NCBI GenBank assembly: GCA_004212095.1
Contig: RXIJ01000033.1
Coordinates: 1 to 43,014, forward strand
From: Methanosarcinales archaeon
GTDB taxonomy: Archaea > Halobacteriota > Methanosarcinia > Methanosarcinales > EX4572-44
Direction: 5' to 3'
DNA length: 43,014 bases
The notes beneath the pieces were generated by a model. That model ran no database searches and was not told the DNA's origin. It saw only the letters and a program-made list of their open reading frames with translations. The position numbers were made by a program, and so were the translations under genes. Below, piece after piece: positions 1 through 7,720 of the stretch. Every line of letters begins with the position of its first letter. The first letter of the stretch is position 1.

Positions 1-255
1 CGGCATGAAGTATGTAGAGCAGTGCATGCAGAACAGAATGCAATCATCCAGAGTGCACTGCATGGCATCAGCATAAAGGATGCCACCATTTATTGCACTC
101 ACCAGCCCTGCAGACTCTGTGCCAAGATGCTAATCAACGCACACATCAAGCGGGTGGTGTTCGGGGAATCGTATCCGGACCGGGAAGCAATTAATTTTTT
201 CAATATGGCAACAGTTGAAGTAGTGCAGTTAGAGAGCAAGATAGAAGAAAAGTGA
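1..255 (+). CDS. Deoxycytidylate (dCMP) deaminase, 3' part
   Basis: The gene enters from the left edge; the frame is open from base 1 ([15 protein letters not shown]). The zinc-dependent cytidine/deoxycytidylate deaminase signature is intact: the HAE motif carrying the zinc-binding His and catalytic Glu, followed about 40 residues later by PCRLC with the two zinc cysteines. The [10 protein letters not shown] context is typical of dCMP deaminases (dCMP to dUMP, feeding thymidylate synthesis) rather than tRNA or free cytidine deaminases. An internal GTG at 22 is not a credible start because it would delete conserved residues. The stop overlaps the start of the next gene by one base, so the two are probably cotranscribed. 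Confidence 0.88.
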   Translation, partial: RHEVCRAVHAEQNAIIQSALHGISIKDATIYCTHQPCRLCAKMLINAHIKRVVFGESYPDREAINFFNMATVEVVQLESKIEEK

Positions 256-1673
256 TGAAAATTTATATTAAAACGTATGGCTGTACTGCCAACCATGCGG
301 ATTCTAGATATATTGCCGAGGCAATTACCAGTATCGGTCACACACTCTGTGATGAAGCAGATGCAGATATGATTATTGTTAACACCTGCACGGTTACAGA
401 ATGTACCGAGCAGAGAGTGCTCTCATACATCCGGAGTCACCACCATGACCACCACAGTGACAACCATGGAAAAGATATGATCGTTGCAGGATGCCTTCCC
501 GCGGCACAGCCAGAGTATATGCGCCAGCTTGGAATTGACAAATTCATTACACCAAGAACACTTAACGATATTACAAGGCTTATTCCTGAAAACACTACAA
601 AGCCAACTACTAAAAACACTGCATCAAGTTTGATACCCCCAAATCCCCCTCCAACCAGCACAGCCATTGCCGTTCCAATGGAAACAATGGGGTCTGGGCC
701 TAAAATAGCTCAAAATCCCCCTCCAACCAGCACAGCCATTGCCGTTCCAATGGAAACAATGGGGTCCGGGCCTAAAATAGCCCGCAACAATCTTCCAACC
801 AGCACAGCCATTGCCGCTGTAAATATTGCTACGGGATGTATTGGAGACTGCTCCTATTGCATCGTCAAAAAAGCAAGAGGAGAACTTACAAGCAAATCCA
901 TACCAGAAATAAAACAGGAGGTTACCAAACTTATATCAAATGGAATATGGGAGATTCAACTTGCCGGACAGGACACAGCATGCTATGGTCTGGATACAGG
1001 ATACAGCCTGCCAGAGCTATTGGACGAGCTATCAAACATTCCAGGGGACTTTCGCATCAGAGTGGGAATGATGAACCCTGCTGCTGCAAAGAATATTACA
1101 GATGAACTGATTGAAGCCTACCAAAATGAGAAGATATACAAGTTCCTGCATCTGCCGGTACAAAGCGGCTCTGACACCGTACTTGAAGATATGAAGCGCC
1201 ATTACAAAACAGAAGACTACCGCAAGATCATAAGTGCATTTAGAAGCCACTATCCGGATGGAATCGTCTCCACTGATTTTATTGTGGGGTATCCGACTGA
1301 GAGAGGTGAGGATTTTCAGGACACGCTTGTGTTGTTAAGAGAGGTGCAGGCATTTAAAGTTAACATCACACGTTTTTCACCACGCCCCCACACAAAAGCC
1401 AGCCAGTTAAAAGAGATTTCCAGTGGAATAAAAAAGGAACGCTCAAGAGAGCTTACAAAAGAACATCATCGAATAGCCAGGCAAATTCTTCATCGCTACA
1501 TTGGCAAAACCTGTAATGTAACAGTCACCAAACGTGGAAAAAATAACACCAGCGTCACCAGGGATAATAATTATCGATACATCGTGATAAAAGAAAAACT
1601 ACCACTCACCTCACACCACAGAGTCAAAATAACAGATGCAGCAATTACATATTTAGTAGGAGAGAGGATGTGA
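255..1673 (+). CDS. tRNA (t6A37) methylthiotransferase, e-MtaB/CDKAL1-like
   Basis: Radical-SAM methylthiotransferase that adds a methylthio group to t6A at position 37 of ANN-decoding tRNAs. Seen: N-terminal UPF0004 domain (KTYGCTANHAD, NTCTV, AGCLPAAQPE) with three conserved Cys for the auxiliary cluster; radical-SAM CxxxCxxC as C195, C199, C202 (CIGDCSYC); LHLPVQSGSD; DFIVGYPTE; and a C-terminal TRAM-like beta-rich tail. Start: ATG at 255 overlaps the upstream stop by one base; GTG at 252 is an alternative. Oddity: between the UPF0004 and radical-SAM domains is a proline-rich insert made of 24-residue tandem repeats (residues about 130-188) that family members normally lack. The frame is kept, so the protein may still be functional. 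Family assignment is strong. Confidence 0.93.
   Translation: MKIYIKTYGCTANHADSRYIAEAITSIGHTLCDEADADMIIVNTCTVTECTEQRVLSYIRSHHHDHHSDNHGKDMIVAGCLPAAQPEYMRQLGIDKFITPRTLNDITRLIPENTTKPTTKNTASSLIPPNPPPTSTAIAVPMETMGSGPKIAQNPPPTSTAIAVPMETMGSGPKIARNNLPTSTAIAAVNIATGCIGDCSYCIVKKARGELTSKSIPEIKQEVTKLISNGIWEIQLAGQDTACYGLDTGYSLPELLDELSNIPGDFRIRVGMMNPAAAKNITDELIEAYQNEKIYKFLHLPVQSGSDTVLEDMKRHYKTEDYRKIISAFRSHYPDGIVSTDFIVGYPTERGEDFQDTLVLLREVQAFKVNITRFSPRPHTKASQLKEISSGIKKERSRELTKEHHRIARQILHRYIGKTCNVTVTKRGKNNTSVTRDNNYRYIVIKEKLPLTSHHRVKITDAAITYLVGERM
642..817 (+). repeat. 72-bp tandem repeat inside methylthiotransferase gene
   Basis: Units start at 642, 714 and 786, exactly 72 bp (24 codons) apart. The first two are almost identical at base level; the third matches only over about its first 30 bp and runs into the radical-SAM domain. 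Each unit encodes PPPTSTAIAVPMETMGSGPK-like sequence. Near-identity of the first two copies implies a recent duplication. Because 72 is a multiple of three the frame is preserved. Confidence 0.95.
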
Positions 1674-1736
1674 GTTTGCAGCCTAACATTTAATAGACCA
1701 ACATTGTTATATGTGTTTTTACCTAAATGTAATATT

Positions 1737-1901
1737 ATGAACTCTATGAATTTGAAGAACATCGTCTTGCTTGTTGCAGCAGTGATTGTTGCACTCCTGT
1801 TTTTTCGCTTGCTTTTTAACTTTGTCGTATGGATTATATATGCAGTGCTGTTTTTAGTAATTGTATACGTGGCATATAATTTTTTAAAGAGGACTTTATG
1901 A
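1737..1901 (+). CDS. Small membrane protein, two TM segments
   Basis: A 54-residue hydrophobic protein not recognised as any named family. It has a short polar N-terminus (MNSMNLKN), then two closely spaced hydrophobic stretches (IVLLVAAVIVALLFFRLLF and VVWIIYAVLFLVIVYVAY) and a basic C-terminal tail (NFLKRTL), which predicts a two-helix membrane protein. The open frame extends back to a TTG at 1704, but that would add a non-hydrophobic leader with no ribosome binding site; ATG 1737 or 1746 is preferred. It stands alone between the methylthiotransferase and a convergent gene. Function unknown; real but small, hence moderate confidence. Confidence 0.5.
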   Translation: MNSMNLKNIVLLVAAVIVALLFFRLLFNFVVWIIYAVLFLVIVYVAYNFLKRTL

Positions 1902-2002
1902 ACTATTCCACTCCCTTTATGTCATCATGATTCAGTGTTTAAAGGTTTTTTCATTTTAAAAATAAAAAGAGTGCGTGGACATTCCACGCACACAACACAG
2001 AC

Positions 2003-2398
2003 TTATCGATTAAGTTCTTTACCCTGTCTGCCATTACCGCGACCATTTCTATCTTGCAATGGCTCATAATCGTCGTCCTGTCCGTTTGGAATGCCATCGC
2101 CGTCAGAGTCCCTACCGTTGGTGCCGATATTGTCACAGACACCATCATAATCTTCATCGGTAAAGTTCATGCCGCCGCATCCACATCCGCAGTTGCCAAG
2201 ATTGTCACAGACACCATCATAATCTTCATCGACAAAGTTCATGCAGGTGCCGATATTGTCACATATTCCATCGCCGTTAGTATCCATATATTTGGCGCTG
2301 CAAATGCCGCCACCATGTCCGTACTGGGCAGCAGCAATTCCTGCGAAGAGTGCTACCAGTGCAACGATCAGGATTCCAGTTATTGTTTTTGTCTTCAT
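2003..2398 (-). CDS. Secreted calcium-binding (thrombospondin type 3-like) protein
   Basis: Signal peptide MKTKTITGILIVALVALFAG followed by IAAAQYG, then acidic repeats DTNGDGICDN, DEDYDGVCDN (twice) and DSDGDGIPNG, the pattern of thrombospondin type-3 / dockerin-like calcium loops. Cysteines in each loop (CDN, CGCGCGG) suggest disulfides outside the cell or metal binding. The start is fixed by a strong ribosome binding site: GGAGGTG (complement of 2408-2414) lies nine bases upstream of ATG 2398; the longer frame to 2440 would mask the signal peptide. A 72-bp segment is duplicated inside the gene (near-identical stretches from 2129 and 2201). About 131 residues; role (surface, matrix or calcium storage) unknown. 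Confidence 0.75.
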   Translation of the reverse strand: MKTKTITGILIVALVALFAGIAAAQYGHGGGICSAKYMDTNGDGICDNIGTCMNFVDEDYDGVCDNLGNCGCGCGGMNFTDEDYDGVCDNIGTNGRDSDGDGIPNGQDDDYEPLQDRNGRGNGRQGKELNR

Positions 2399-2514
2399 TT
2401 TTGTCTTCACCTCCTGTTCGAGTTTAGCCCATTTGGGCAATACTCAATTGGTGGGCTTAATAAATATCATTATTCCAGAATTATATCCCAATCTAACCAG
2501 AATCATACCCAAAT

Positions 2515-2823
2515 TCACTCCGAACTGAGGTATAGCAGCACCAGTAGCGCCATAAATTCTAGTGTGTCCGGTATCACGTCAAGCGGCCCGAGTACGCACA
2601 TCCGACGCCCGTATGCAGCAGTATGCATGCATGGAGTCGATGTGACTGCCTGTAAGAGCAGGATAAACACAAATATCATCAAACCCAGTGTGAACTTCGA
2701 TTTGATCTGTGCGTAACTTCGGATATAAATAGCAAGCAATAAAACCAGCAGTACTACATTTGCTGTGGTTATGATCGTCTTTATGTTCATTATGAGTACT
2801 GGATCGTACATAGATAGTTGCAT
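2515..2823 (-). CDS. Three-TM membrane protein paired with wHTH regulator
   Basis: A 102-residue protein with three hydrophobic segments (about residues 15-35, 46-62 and 84-100) separated by a loop with two Cys (TPCMHTA, RRMCVLG). The ATG at 2823 has an AGGTGA ribosome binding site four bases upstream. It starts 12 bp after the stop of the winged-helix gene at 2836-3123 and must be cotranscribed with it. Small membrane proteins coupled to an HTH regulator of this type are common in haloarchaea and methanogens; whether this one senses a signal for the regulator is inference. No enzymatic motif is seen. Confidence 0.7.
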   Translation of the reverse strand: MQLSMYDPVLIMNIKTIITTANVVLLVLLLAIYIRSYAQIKSKFTLGLMIFVFILLLQAVTSTPCMHTAAYGRRMCVLGPLDVIPDTLEFMALLVLLYLSSE

Positions 2824-2835
2824 ATTATCACCTAT

Positions 2836-3123
2836 TTACTTTAATTTATTCCCAATTTTCTCCCAAATCTCTTCAAATAGCGCATAATTTCCCTCCATGA
2901 CTGATGATAAAAAATACATTGTGCCATAGCCGCCACCCACAGATGTGATCATGCCGTTGTCGGAAAGAACCTTTAGATGGTGTTTTATCGTCTTATAGTC
3001 CAATCCCAACACTTCTGATAACTGATTGGCATTATATGGGCGGTCATGCATCGCCTTGATTACGCGAGCACGGTTCACGCCACCTTTTGTGCCTGCAATC
3101 AGCCACCAGAGTAAGCGTTTCAT
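2836..3123 (-). CDS. ArsR-like winged-helix transcriptional regulator
   Basis: A 95-residue winged helix-turn-helix protein. The DNA-binding core is residues about 15-70: ARVIKAMHDRPYNANQLSEV forms helices 1-2, LDYKTIKHHLKVLSDNGMIT is the recognition helix region, and GGGYGTMYFLS is the wing. The C-terminal helix (ALFEEIWEKIGNKL) probably dimerises. The MKRLLWWLIAGTKGGVNRAR start is characteristic of an archaeal family of single-domain ArsR-like regulators that are paired with a small membrane protein, as here (next gene, 12 bp away). Target unknown; autoregulation of the pair is plausible. Confidence 0.85.
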   Translation of the reverse strand: MKRLLWWLIAGTKGGVNRARVIKAMHDRPYNANQLSEVLGLDYKTIKHHLKVLSDNGMITSVGGGYGTMYFLSSVMEGNYALFEEIWEKIGNKLK

Positions 3124-3292
3124 AGCATGTAATTAACAGGCATGCTTTATAATCATAATCTCTTGAGAGCCCCAAAAAAAGCAGAGGAATGGGCAAACCA
3201 ACCCTTCACAGAAGCGTACATGGCAATCACCTGCACTTGCCGCCTATACATTGTAGTAACAAGCCCGGTGATCTAAGCATGGCACATCATAT

Positions 3293-4030
3293 TTACAACC
3301 GTTTTGGTAGGCTTCTCCCGTGAAGTTTTATTGCAACCGTCATAAAGATTACAAAGAATATCATAAGGGCCGTGGCATCAACTAAAATCGAATAGTAATT
3401 GGTCCCTTGGAACGAATATCTGCACAGGTCAGTTATGTAGGTCAGGGGAGATACCAATGCCAGCATCTGTCCCCATTGCGGCAGTTCCCCGACTGGGATA
3501 AATATACCGCTTATGAATACCAGTGGAAATTTTACCATTGTAGATATCATCATCACCGTGGATGTCATGCTAGTCGGTGTGGATGAGAATATCAGCCCCA
3601 TAGCTGAGAAGCAGAATGCAGCCAGTACAATGCCAGCGGCAAGGATGAACGGATGTTCGACTGTCACACCGATTGCCATTCCAACCATTATTGGAACGAG
3701 AGATATCCCAACCCCAAAGAGCACGGATGCCAGCATATCACCCAACAGGATCGCTGTGATGGAAACCGGGGCTGCTGCAAGTCGCTCCAGGTTTCTGGTC
3801 TGTGTCTCGGTGGGTGCGATCACAGGAGTGATCGACATTGATGTGAAGAAGATCGTCATGCTCAGCAGTCCTGCGATAAGAAAATCAACAGTTAGGTCCC
3901 TTCCTATCACGAACGCCAGAAAAAGGAATACTGGAAAGAGAATACCAAATATTACTACAGGTCCCTTCATATAATAAATCCTGATATCTTTTTTGGCAAT
4001 TGCACAGGCACGTTTTAGCTGATCGATCAT
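3293..4030 (-). CDS. ABC-2 type exporter permease
   Basis: A 245-residue polytopic membrane protein with six predicted hydrophobic segments, ABC2_membrane family. Seen: amphipathic N-terminus (RACAIAKKDIRIYYMKGP), conserved cytoplasmic/loop region TETQTRNLERLAAAPVSITA, and the C-terminal FISGIFIPVGELPQWGQMLA motif typical of DrrB/NodJ-type permeases. Its start overlaps the stop of the upstream ATPase gene by 4 bp (ATGA), so it is translationally coupled to its ATPase. Together they form a simple two-gene exporter; substrate (drug, lipid or polysaccharide) cannot be inferred. Confidence 0.9.
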   Translation of the reverse strand: MIDQLKRACAIAKKDIRIYYMKGPVVIFGILFPVFLFLAFVIGRDLTVDFLIAGLLSMTIFFTSMSITPVIAPTETQTRNLERLAAAPVSITAILLGDMLASVLFGVGISLVPIMVGMAIGVTVEHPFILAAGIVLAAFCFSAMGLIFSSTPTSMTSTVMMISTMVKFPLVFISGIFIPVGELPQWGQMLALVSPLTYITDLCRYSFQGTNYYSILVDATALMIFFVIFMTVAIKLHGRSLPKRL

Positions 4031-4953
4031 CCCTTCTCCTCTATGAGTTTGATGAAGACATCTTCAAGCGTTGGTGCCAGCGTGTTTAGCATCACGATTT
4101 CCAGATTATTTGACCGGGAATAATCCACTAGTTGATATATCGTCCTACCGGGTTCGTTTGTATACAACCGTAGTTTATCGCCACTCATCCGGACATCGAT
4201 AACTCCTGATAGGTCTAAAAGATCAGAGGCATCTACAGGCATGTCAAAACTGACCTCCACCCATTTTAACCCAGCAATTCTCATTTTGAGCTTTTCCGGG
4301 GCGTCTATGGCTGCTATCTTTCCATGATTGATGATTGCGACTCTGCTGCACAGCTGGTTTGCCTCCTCCATGTAATGAGTGGTGAGAAAAATGGTTTTCC
4401 CTTCTTTATTCAACTCCAACACCATATCCTTAATCAAACGTGCACTTATAACATCCAGACCCGATGTTGGCTCATCGAGAAAAAGTATTTCCGGGTCGTT
4501 CATGAGAGACATGGCGAAGATGAGTTTTTGCTTCATTCCTTTGGAGAATGTCTTAACCTTGTGATCTTTTCGGTCATATAGGTTAAACTTGTTCAAAAGC
4601 TCTTTAGCTCTATTTTTAGCATGATTTTTTGGTACACCGTACAGGTCTGCCATAAACTGTAAATTATTCCACGCAGAAAGTTCGTTGTATGCATTTGACA
4701 ATTCCGGAACAACTCCAATGATCTGTTTGGCTTTAATCGGTTCACTCCGCAGATTAAAACCCATGATACTAACCCTGCCAGAAGTTGGTTTGATAAGTCC
4801 GGTAAGTATCCGCACAGTTGTAGTCTTACCTGCACCGTTTGGTCCCAAAAAACCAAATATTTTTCCTTCTTCCACTTCAAAACTGATATGGTCAACTGCT
4901 GTAAGTCCATTGTAATCTTTTGTTAGTCTCTCGACATTAATCACGGTTTTCAT
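4027..4953 (-). CDS. ABC-2 exporter ATP-binding protein
   Basis: ATPase of the exporter, CcmA/DrrA-like, about 308 residues. Walker A GPNGAGKTTT, signature FSKGMKQKL, Walker B EILFLDEPTSGLD and the switch His (LTTHYMEE) are all present. A C-terminal extension (about residues 220-308) of the DrrA/NatA type follows the nucleotide-binding domain. Start: ATG 4953 or 4968; both lie inside the 3' end of the upstream regulator gene, so the genes overlap and are coupled. Order regulator-ATPase-permease suggests expression controlled by the regulator. Confidence 0.93.
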   Translation of the reverse strand: MKTVINVERLTKDYNGLTAVDHISFEVEEGKIFGFLGPNGAGKTTTVRILTGLIKPTSGRVSIMGFNLRSEPIKAKQIIGVVPELSNAYNELSAWNNLQFMADLYGVPKNHAKNRAKELLNKFNLYDRKDHKVKTFSKGMKQKLIFAMSLMNDPEILFLDEPTSGLDVISARLIKDMVLELNKEGKTIFLTTHYMEEANQLCSRVAIINHGKIAAIDAPEKLKMRIAGLKWVEVSFDMPVDASDLLDLSGVIDVRMSGDKLRLYTNEPGRTIYQLVDYSRSNNLEIVMLNTLAPTLEDVFIKLIEEKG

Positions 4954-5266
4954 AGTCTTGAGCCCCATTTCCTAACAAATCGATGACTATTTGCGTTGTT
5001 TTTAGTTTCCAGATTTTCTCAGGCGCGCCTCCCCCCTTTTCTCTGTACTCAGAAACTTCAATGATTCCAGCGTGACTCAACTCTGATAGGTGGTAGTACA
5101 ATCCGGAAGAGGTTAGTCTTGCGTTGTGCTCGGTTAAAAATTCATATATCTCCTTTGTGCTCTTGCTGCCCACTCCAATAAAATCAATGATTGTCCATCT
5201 GGTCGGGCAGTGAAGTGCGCTTATGCATGTTTTAAATCTTAGCATACGTGGATGGCAATTACACAT
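4937..5266 (-). CDS. Winged-helix regulator of the ABC-2 exporter operon
   Basis: A 109-residue ArsR/HTH_20-type protein. The core CPTRWTIIDFIGVGSKSTKE followed by LTSSGLYYHLSELSHAGIIE is a winged helix with the recognition helix in the SSGLYYHLSEL segment; the wing is YREKGGGAPEKIWKL. N-terminal Cys-rich segment (MCNCHPRMLRFKTCISALHC) has four Cys and two His and could bind metal, but this is inference. First gene of the operon, overlapping the ATPase gene, so it probably regulates the exporter in response to its substrate. Confidence 0.85.
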   Translation of the reverse strand: MCNCHPRMLRFKTCISALHCPTRWTIIDFIGVGSKSTKEIYEFLTEHNARLTSSGLYYHLSELSHAGIIEVSEYREKGGGAPEKIWKLKTTQIVIDLLGNGAQDYENRD

Positions 5267-5461
5267 TGTATCACCTGAATATTACAGTGTTTTACAACAA
5301 TATTACAGGCTTAAATATGTTTCGATGTGACAATAAACAAGCAATAACCGAATGGCTTAAGTATCGATTGCTTAGAAAATAAATAACCACTCACCTTTTA
5401 GAAACAAAGGTACCGATAACGATAAATCGTTTATTTCCACTTAATATTCATTGCCGTCCTA

Positions 5462-5841
5462 TATGGTGTAAGGTGGGGAAACAGAACTTGTATTCAAAGA
5501 ATTGAAAAGCAACTACCGGATGGATCAGATACCAGGTAAAAACCCAAATATAGCGAAATGCTTGGTTTGGATCGCTATTCTGACGTTAATGTGCCCAGCG
5601 TCGAATACTTCGGCCGGTTTGTAATGCAAATCCCGAAAATGCAAACACGTACACACATCTGCGATTGGCAAGGGTATTTAGTGAACAATCAGACCGATTA
5701 TTAAACGAGGTGCTTGAATGTATGGGGCTAAAACCGGATATGCTTACTTTATATGACATTTGTATTGGTCAAGGATGTAATCCAAATGTTAAGCGAGAAA
5801 GGTTGATGGAACGATTGTGTTACTTAACCGAACACGGATGA
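5462..5841 (+). pseudogene. IS4-family transposase C-terminal relic
   Basis: Translating across two frameshifts gives a continuous IS4-type transposase tail. First piece YGVRWG, then (shift near 5480) ELVFKELKSNYRMDQIPGKN...LVWIAILTLM, then (shift near 5590) RRILRPVCNANPENANTYTH...RVFSEQSDRLLNEVLECMG...NVKRERLMERLCYLTEHG, ending at a TGA. Y..R...E......K is the YREK signature around the third catalytic acid (Glu). The N-terminal two thirds are missing and the frame is broken, so it is inactive. It fills most of the 640-bp gap between the exporter regulator and hemC. Confidence 0.72.
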
Positions 5842-5875
5842 AAATCTGTCAGATTATTATGCTGAATAACAAAGG

Positions 5876-5885
5876 CTAAATATTT
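5876..5885 (+). promoter_or_regulatory. Putative TATA box of hemC
   Basis: CTAAATATTT preceded by purines (AAAGG) lies 21-30 bp upstream of the hemC ATG at 5906. That distance places the transcription start at or next to the start codon, so the hemC message is probably leaderless. There is no ribosome binding site upstream of the ATG, which fits. Confidence 0.45.
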
Positions 5886-5905
5886 CTAAGCCTAACACGT
5901 GCTGG

Positions 5906-6832
5906 ATGATTATCGGTACACGTGGAAGCAAGCTTGCTCTTGCACAAGCACTAATTGTTCAGAAAAAACTGCGTTCCTTCGGCACAGAGGCAACACTGAA
6001 AATTATCAAAACAAGAGGCGACAAGATCACCGATCGTCCGTTACATGCTGTTTCTGGTTTTGGCGCTTTTGTATGTGAAATTGATGAGCACATGTTTGCA
6101 GATAATATTGATATTGCTGTACATTCGATGAAAGATGTGCCAACAGAGCGGCCGGAAGAGTTAACCATAGCAGCAGTGTTAAAGCGAGACTCTCCTTATG
6201 ATGCGCTTCTAACGAGAGACAACGTCACACTTGAGGAGTTACCAGAGAGTACTGTTATTGGGACAGCAAGTCTTCGCCGCCGCTCCCAACTGCTGCGATA
6301 CCGCAAGGATATTATTGTGAAGGATATACGCGGCAATATTGACACTCGCCTTCGGAAACTGCATGATGGAGAATATGACGGTATTATTCTCGCTGAAGCC
6401 GGCCTTAATCGTATGAAATGGGATTTACCATGTAAGAGGCTCTACACAGAGCATTTTTGCCCATCTGCAAACCAGGGCAGCATCGCAGCAGTAACCAAGA
6501 AGAATAGTGAAGCAGAGTCTGTAGTAAAGGTGCTTGACCACCAGCAGACCAGAATCGAAACCGAGGCAGAACGCATAATAATCAGTGTGCTTGGTGGTGG
6601 TTGTGTGGTTCCTATTGCAGCTTTTGCAAAGAGCATGAACAGGTACATGCACGTTACAGCAGAAGTTTTATCCATCGATGGAAAACGATACACAAGAGTG
6701 GAAGAAGATATTACCTTAAAAGACTATGAAGTGCATGCACGAGATCTCGGTGAAAAACTTAAAAAATCAGGTGGTTATGAACTGATCAATGAAGCTAAAA
6801 AATATTTTTCACACGTGAGAGGAGAAACATGA
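5906..6832 (+). CDS. hemC: Hydroxymethylbilane synthase (porphobilinogen deaminase)
   Basis: Condenses four porphobilinogens into hydroxymethylbilane, the common tetrapyrrole precursor (sirohaem, cobamides, factor F430 and haem). Seen: N-terminal IIGTRGSKLALAQA, HSMKDVP with the catalytic Asp at about residue 77, IGTASLRRRSQLL and DIRGNIDTRL that bind the chain, and GGGCVVPIAAFA with Cys233 that holds the dipyrromethane cofactor. Length 308 residues is normal. The stop overlaps the next start by 4 bp, so it is coupled to cobA. No hemB, hemD or hemL lies in this window. Confidence 0.97.
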   Translation: MIIGTRGSKLALAQALIVQKKLRSFGTEATLKIIKTRGDKITDRPLHAVSGFGAFVCEIDEHMFADNIDIAVHSMKDVPTERPEELTIAAVLKRDSPYDALLTRDNVTLEELPESTVIGTASLRRRSQLLRYRKDIIVKDIRGNIDTRLRKLHDGEYDGIILAEAGLNRMKWDLPCKRLYTEHFCPSANQGSIAAVTKKNSEAESVVKVLDHQQTRIETEAERIIISVLGGGCVVPIAAFAKSMNRYMHVTAEVLSIDGKRYTRVEEDITLKDYEVHARDLGEKLKKSGGYELINEAKKYFSHVRGET

Positions 6833-7581
6833 GAGATAAAAAAAATTATGGAGTTGTGTATCTTGTTGGATCAGGTCCGGGGGACCCGGAACTGCTCACA
6901 ATAAAAGCAAAGAGGCTCATCACCGAAGCAGATGTTATACTCTATGATCAGCTACCAGGGAAAGAGATACTTGCTATGATGCCTGATTCTGCTGAGAAAG
7001 TAGATGTCGGAAAAAAAGCAGGGCAGCACACGCTTCCACAGGAGAAGATCAATGAAGTGCTTGTTAAAAAAGCAAAGGAGGGCAGAATGGTTGTGCGTCT
7101 AAAAGGTGGCGACCCATACGTGTTTGGGCGTGGTGGCGAAGAGGCAGCAGAACTGCGTGAAGAGGGCATTCATGTTGAAGTTGTACCAGGCATTACTTCT
7201 GCCATTGCAGCACCAGCATGCGCTGGCATACCAGTAACGCACAGGGAGCACGCCTCGATGTTTACAATAATCACCGGACACGAAGATCCAACAAAGAATG
7301 ACACCTCCCTTGACTGGAATCTCCTTGCACAGTTCAATGGCACACTGGTTATACTCATGGGTGTAAAGATGCTTGAGCGAAACGTCAGCGAATTAATAAA
7401 ATATGGCAGAAACAAGGACACGCCAGTAGCTATTATTGAAAAAGGCACCAGAGCAGACCAGAGAGTTACTACAGGCACTCTTGCTTCCATTGTAGAGATT
7501 GCAAAACAGCAGCAGATAAAAGCACCTGCCGTAATCGTAATTGGAGATGTGGTGAGCCTGTATAAGGAATTGAAGGGGTGA
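6829..7581 (+). CDS. cobA: Uroporphyrinogen-III C-methyltransferase (SUMT)
   Basis: Transfers two methyl groups from SAM to uroporphyrinogen III, giving precorrin-2, the branch to sirohaem, cobamides and F430. Seen: VYLVGSGPGDPELLT at the N-terminus, VRLKGGDPYVFGRGGEEA and VVPGITSAIAAPACAGIPVT, TIITGHEDP and ILMGV, the full class III methyltransferase signature. At 250 residues it is a stand-alone enzyme without a CysG dehydrogenase domain. Overlaps hemC by 4 bp, so synthesis of precursor and branch enzyme is coupled. A hairpin repeat follows the stop. Confidence 0.96.
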   Translation: MRDKKNYGVVYLVGSGPGDPELLTIKAKRLITEADVILYDQLPGKEILAMMPDSAEKVDVGKKAGQHTLPQEKINEVLVKKAKEGRMVVRLKGGDPYVFGRGGEEAAELREEGIHVEVVPGITSAIAAPACAGIPVTHREHASMFTIITGHEDPTKNDTSLDWNLLAQFNGTLVILMGVKMLERNVSELIKYGRNKDTPVAIIEKGTRADQRVTTGTLASIVEIAKQQQIKAPAVIVIGDVVSLYKELKG

Positions 7582-7591
7582 GTCCTACTTT

Positions 7592-7614
7592 TTGCACAAC
7601 TTCGCTGTGTAGAA
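7592..7614. repeat. Dispersed hairpin repeat copy 1
   Basis: TTGCACAACTTCGCTGTGTA is a diverged copy of the intergenic hairpin family (consensus arms CTGCACAAC and GTTGTGCAG around a TTC/GAA loop). It begins about 10 bp after the cobA stop and could act as a transcript end or stabiliser. Confidence 0.6.
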
Positions 7615-7629
7615 GCCCCAATATTTCCA

Positions 7630-7649
7630 CACCCGATTAAAATCGGGTG
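7630..7649. terminator. Inverted repeat between convergent genes
   Basis: CACCCGATT-AA-AATCGGGTG, perfect 9-bp arms with a two-base spacer, midway between the convergent cobA and the 7721-8863 gene. It could form a transcript hairpin from either strand or be a protein site; no long T-run follows, so a terminator role is a guess. Confidence 0.45.
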
Positions 7650-7720
7650 CATCCACCGAGAGAGGTCGCGTATTGGCATAGGTATGGACAGAAGTGGAGT
7701 GAGAATATGTAAGCGATTTC

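Noticed and set aside
2054-2716. 220-aa plus-strand frame
   Set aside because: Antisense shadow of the repetitive calcium-binding gene and of the adjacent membrane protein gene; no start signal or family motif.
7586-7660. tRNA-like hairpins after cobA
   Set aside because: The stems do not fit a cloverleaf and there is no TTC-loop signature; they are a dispersed repeat and an inverted repeat.
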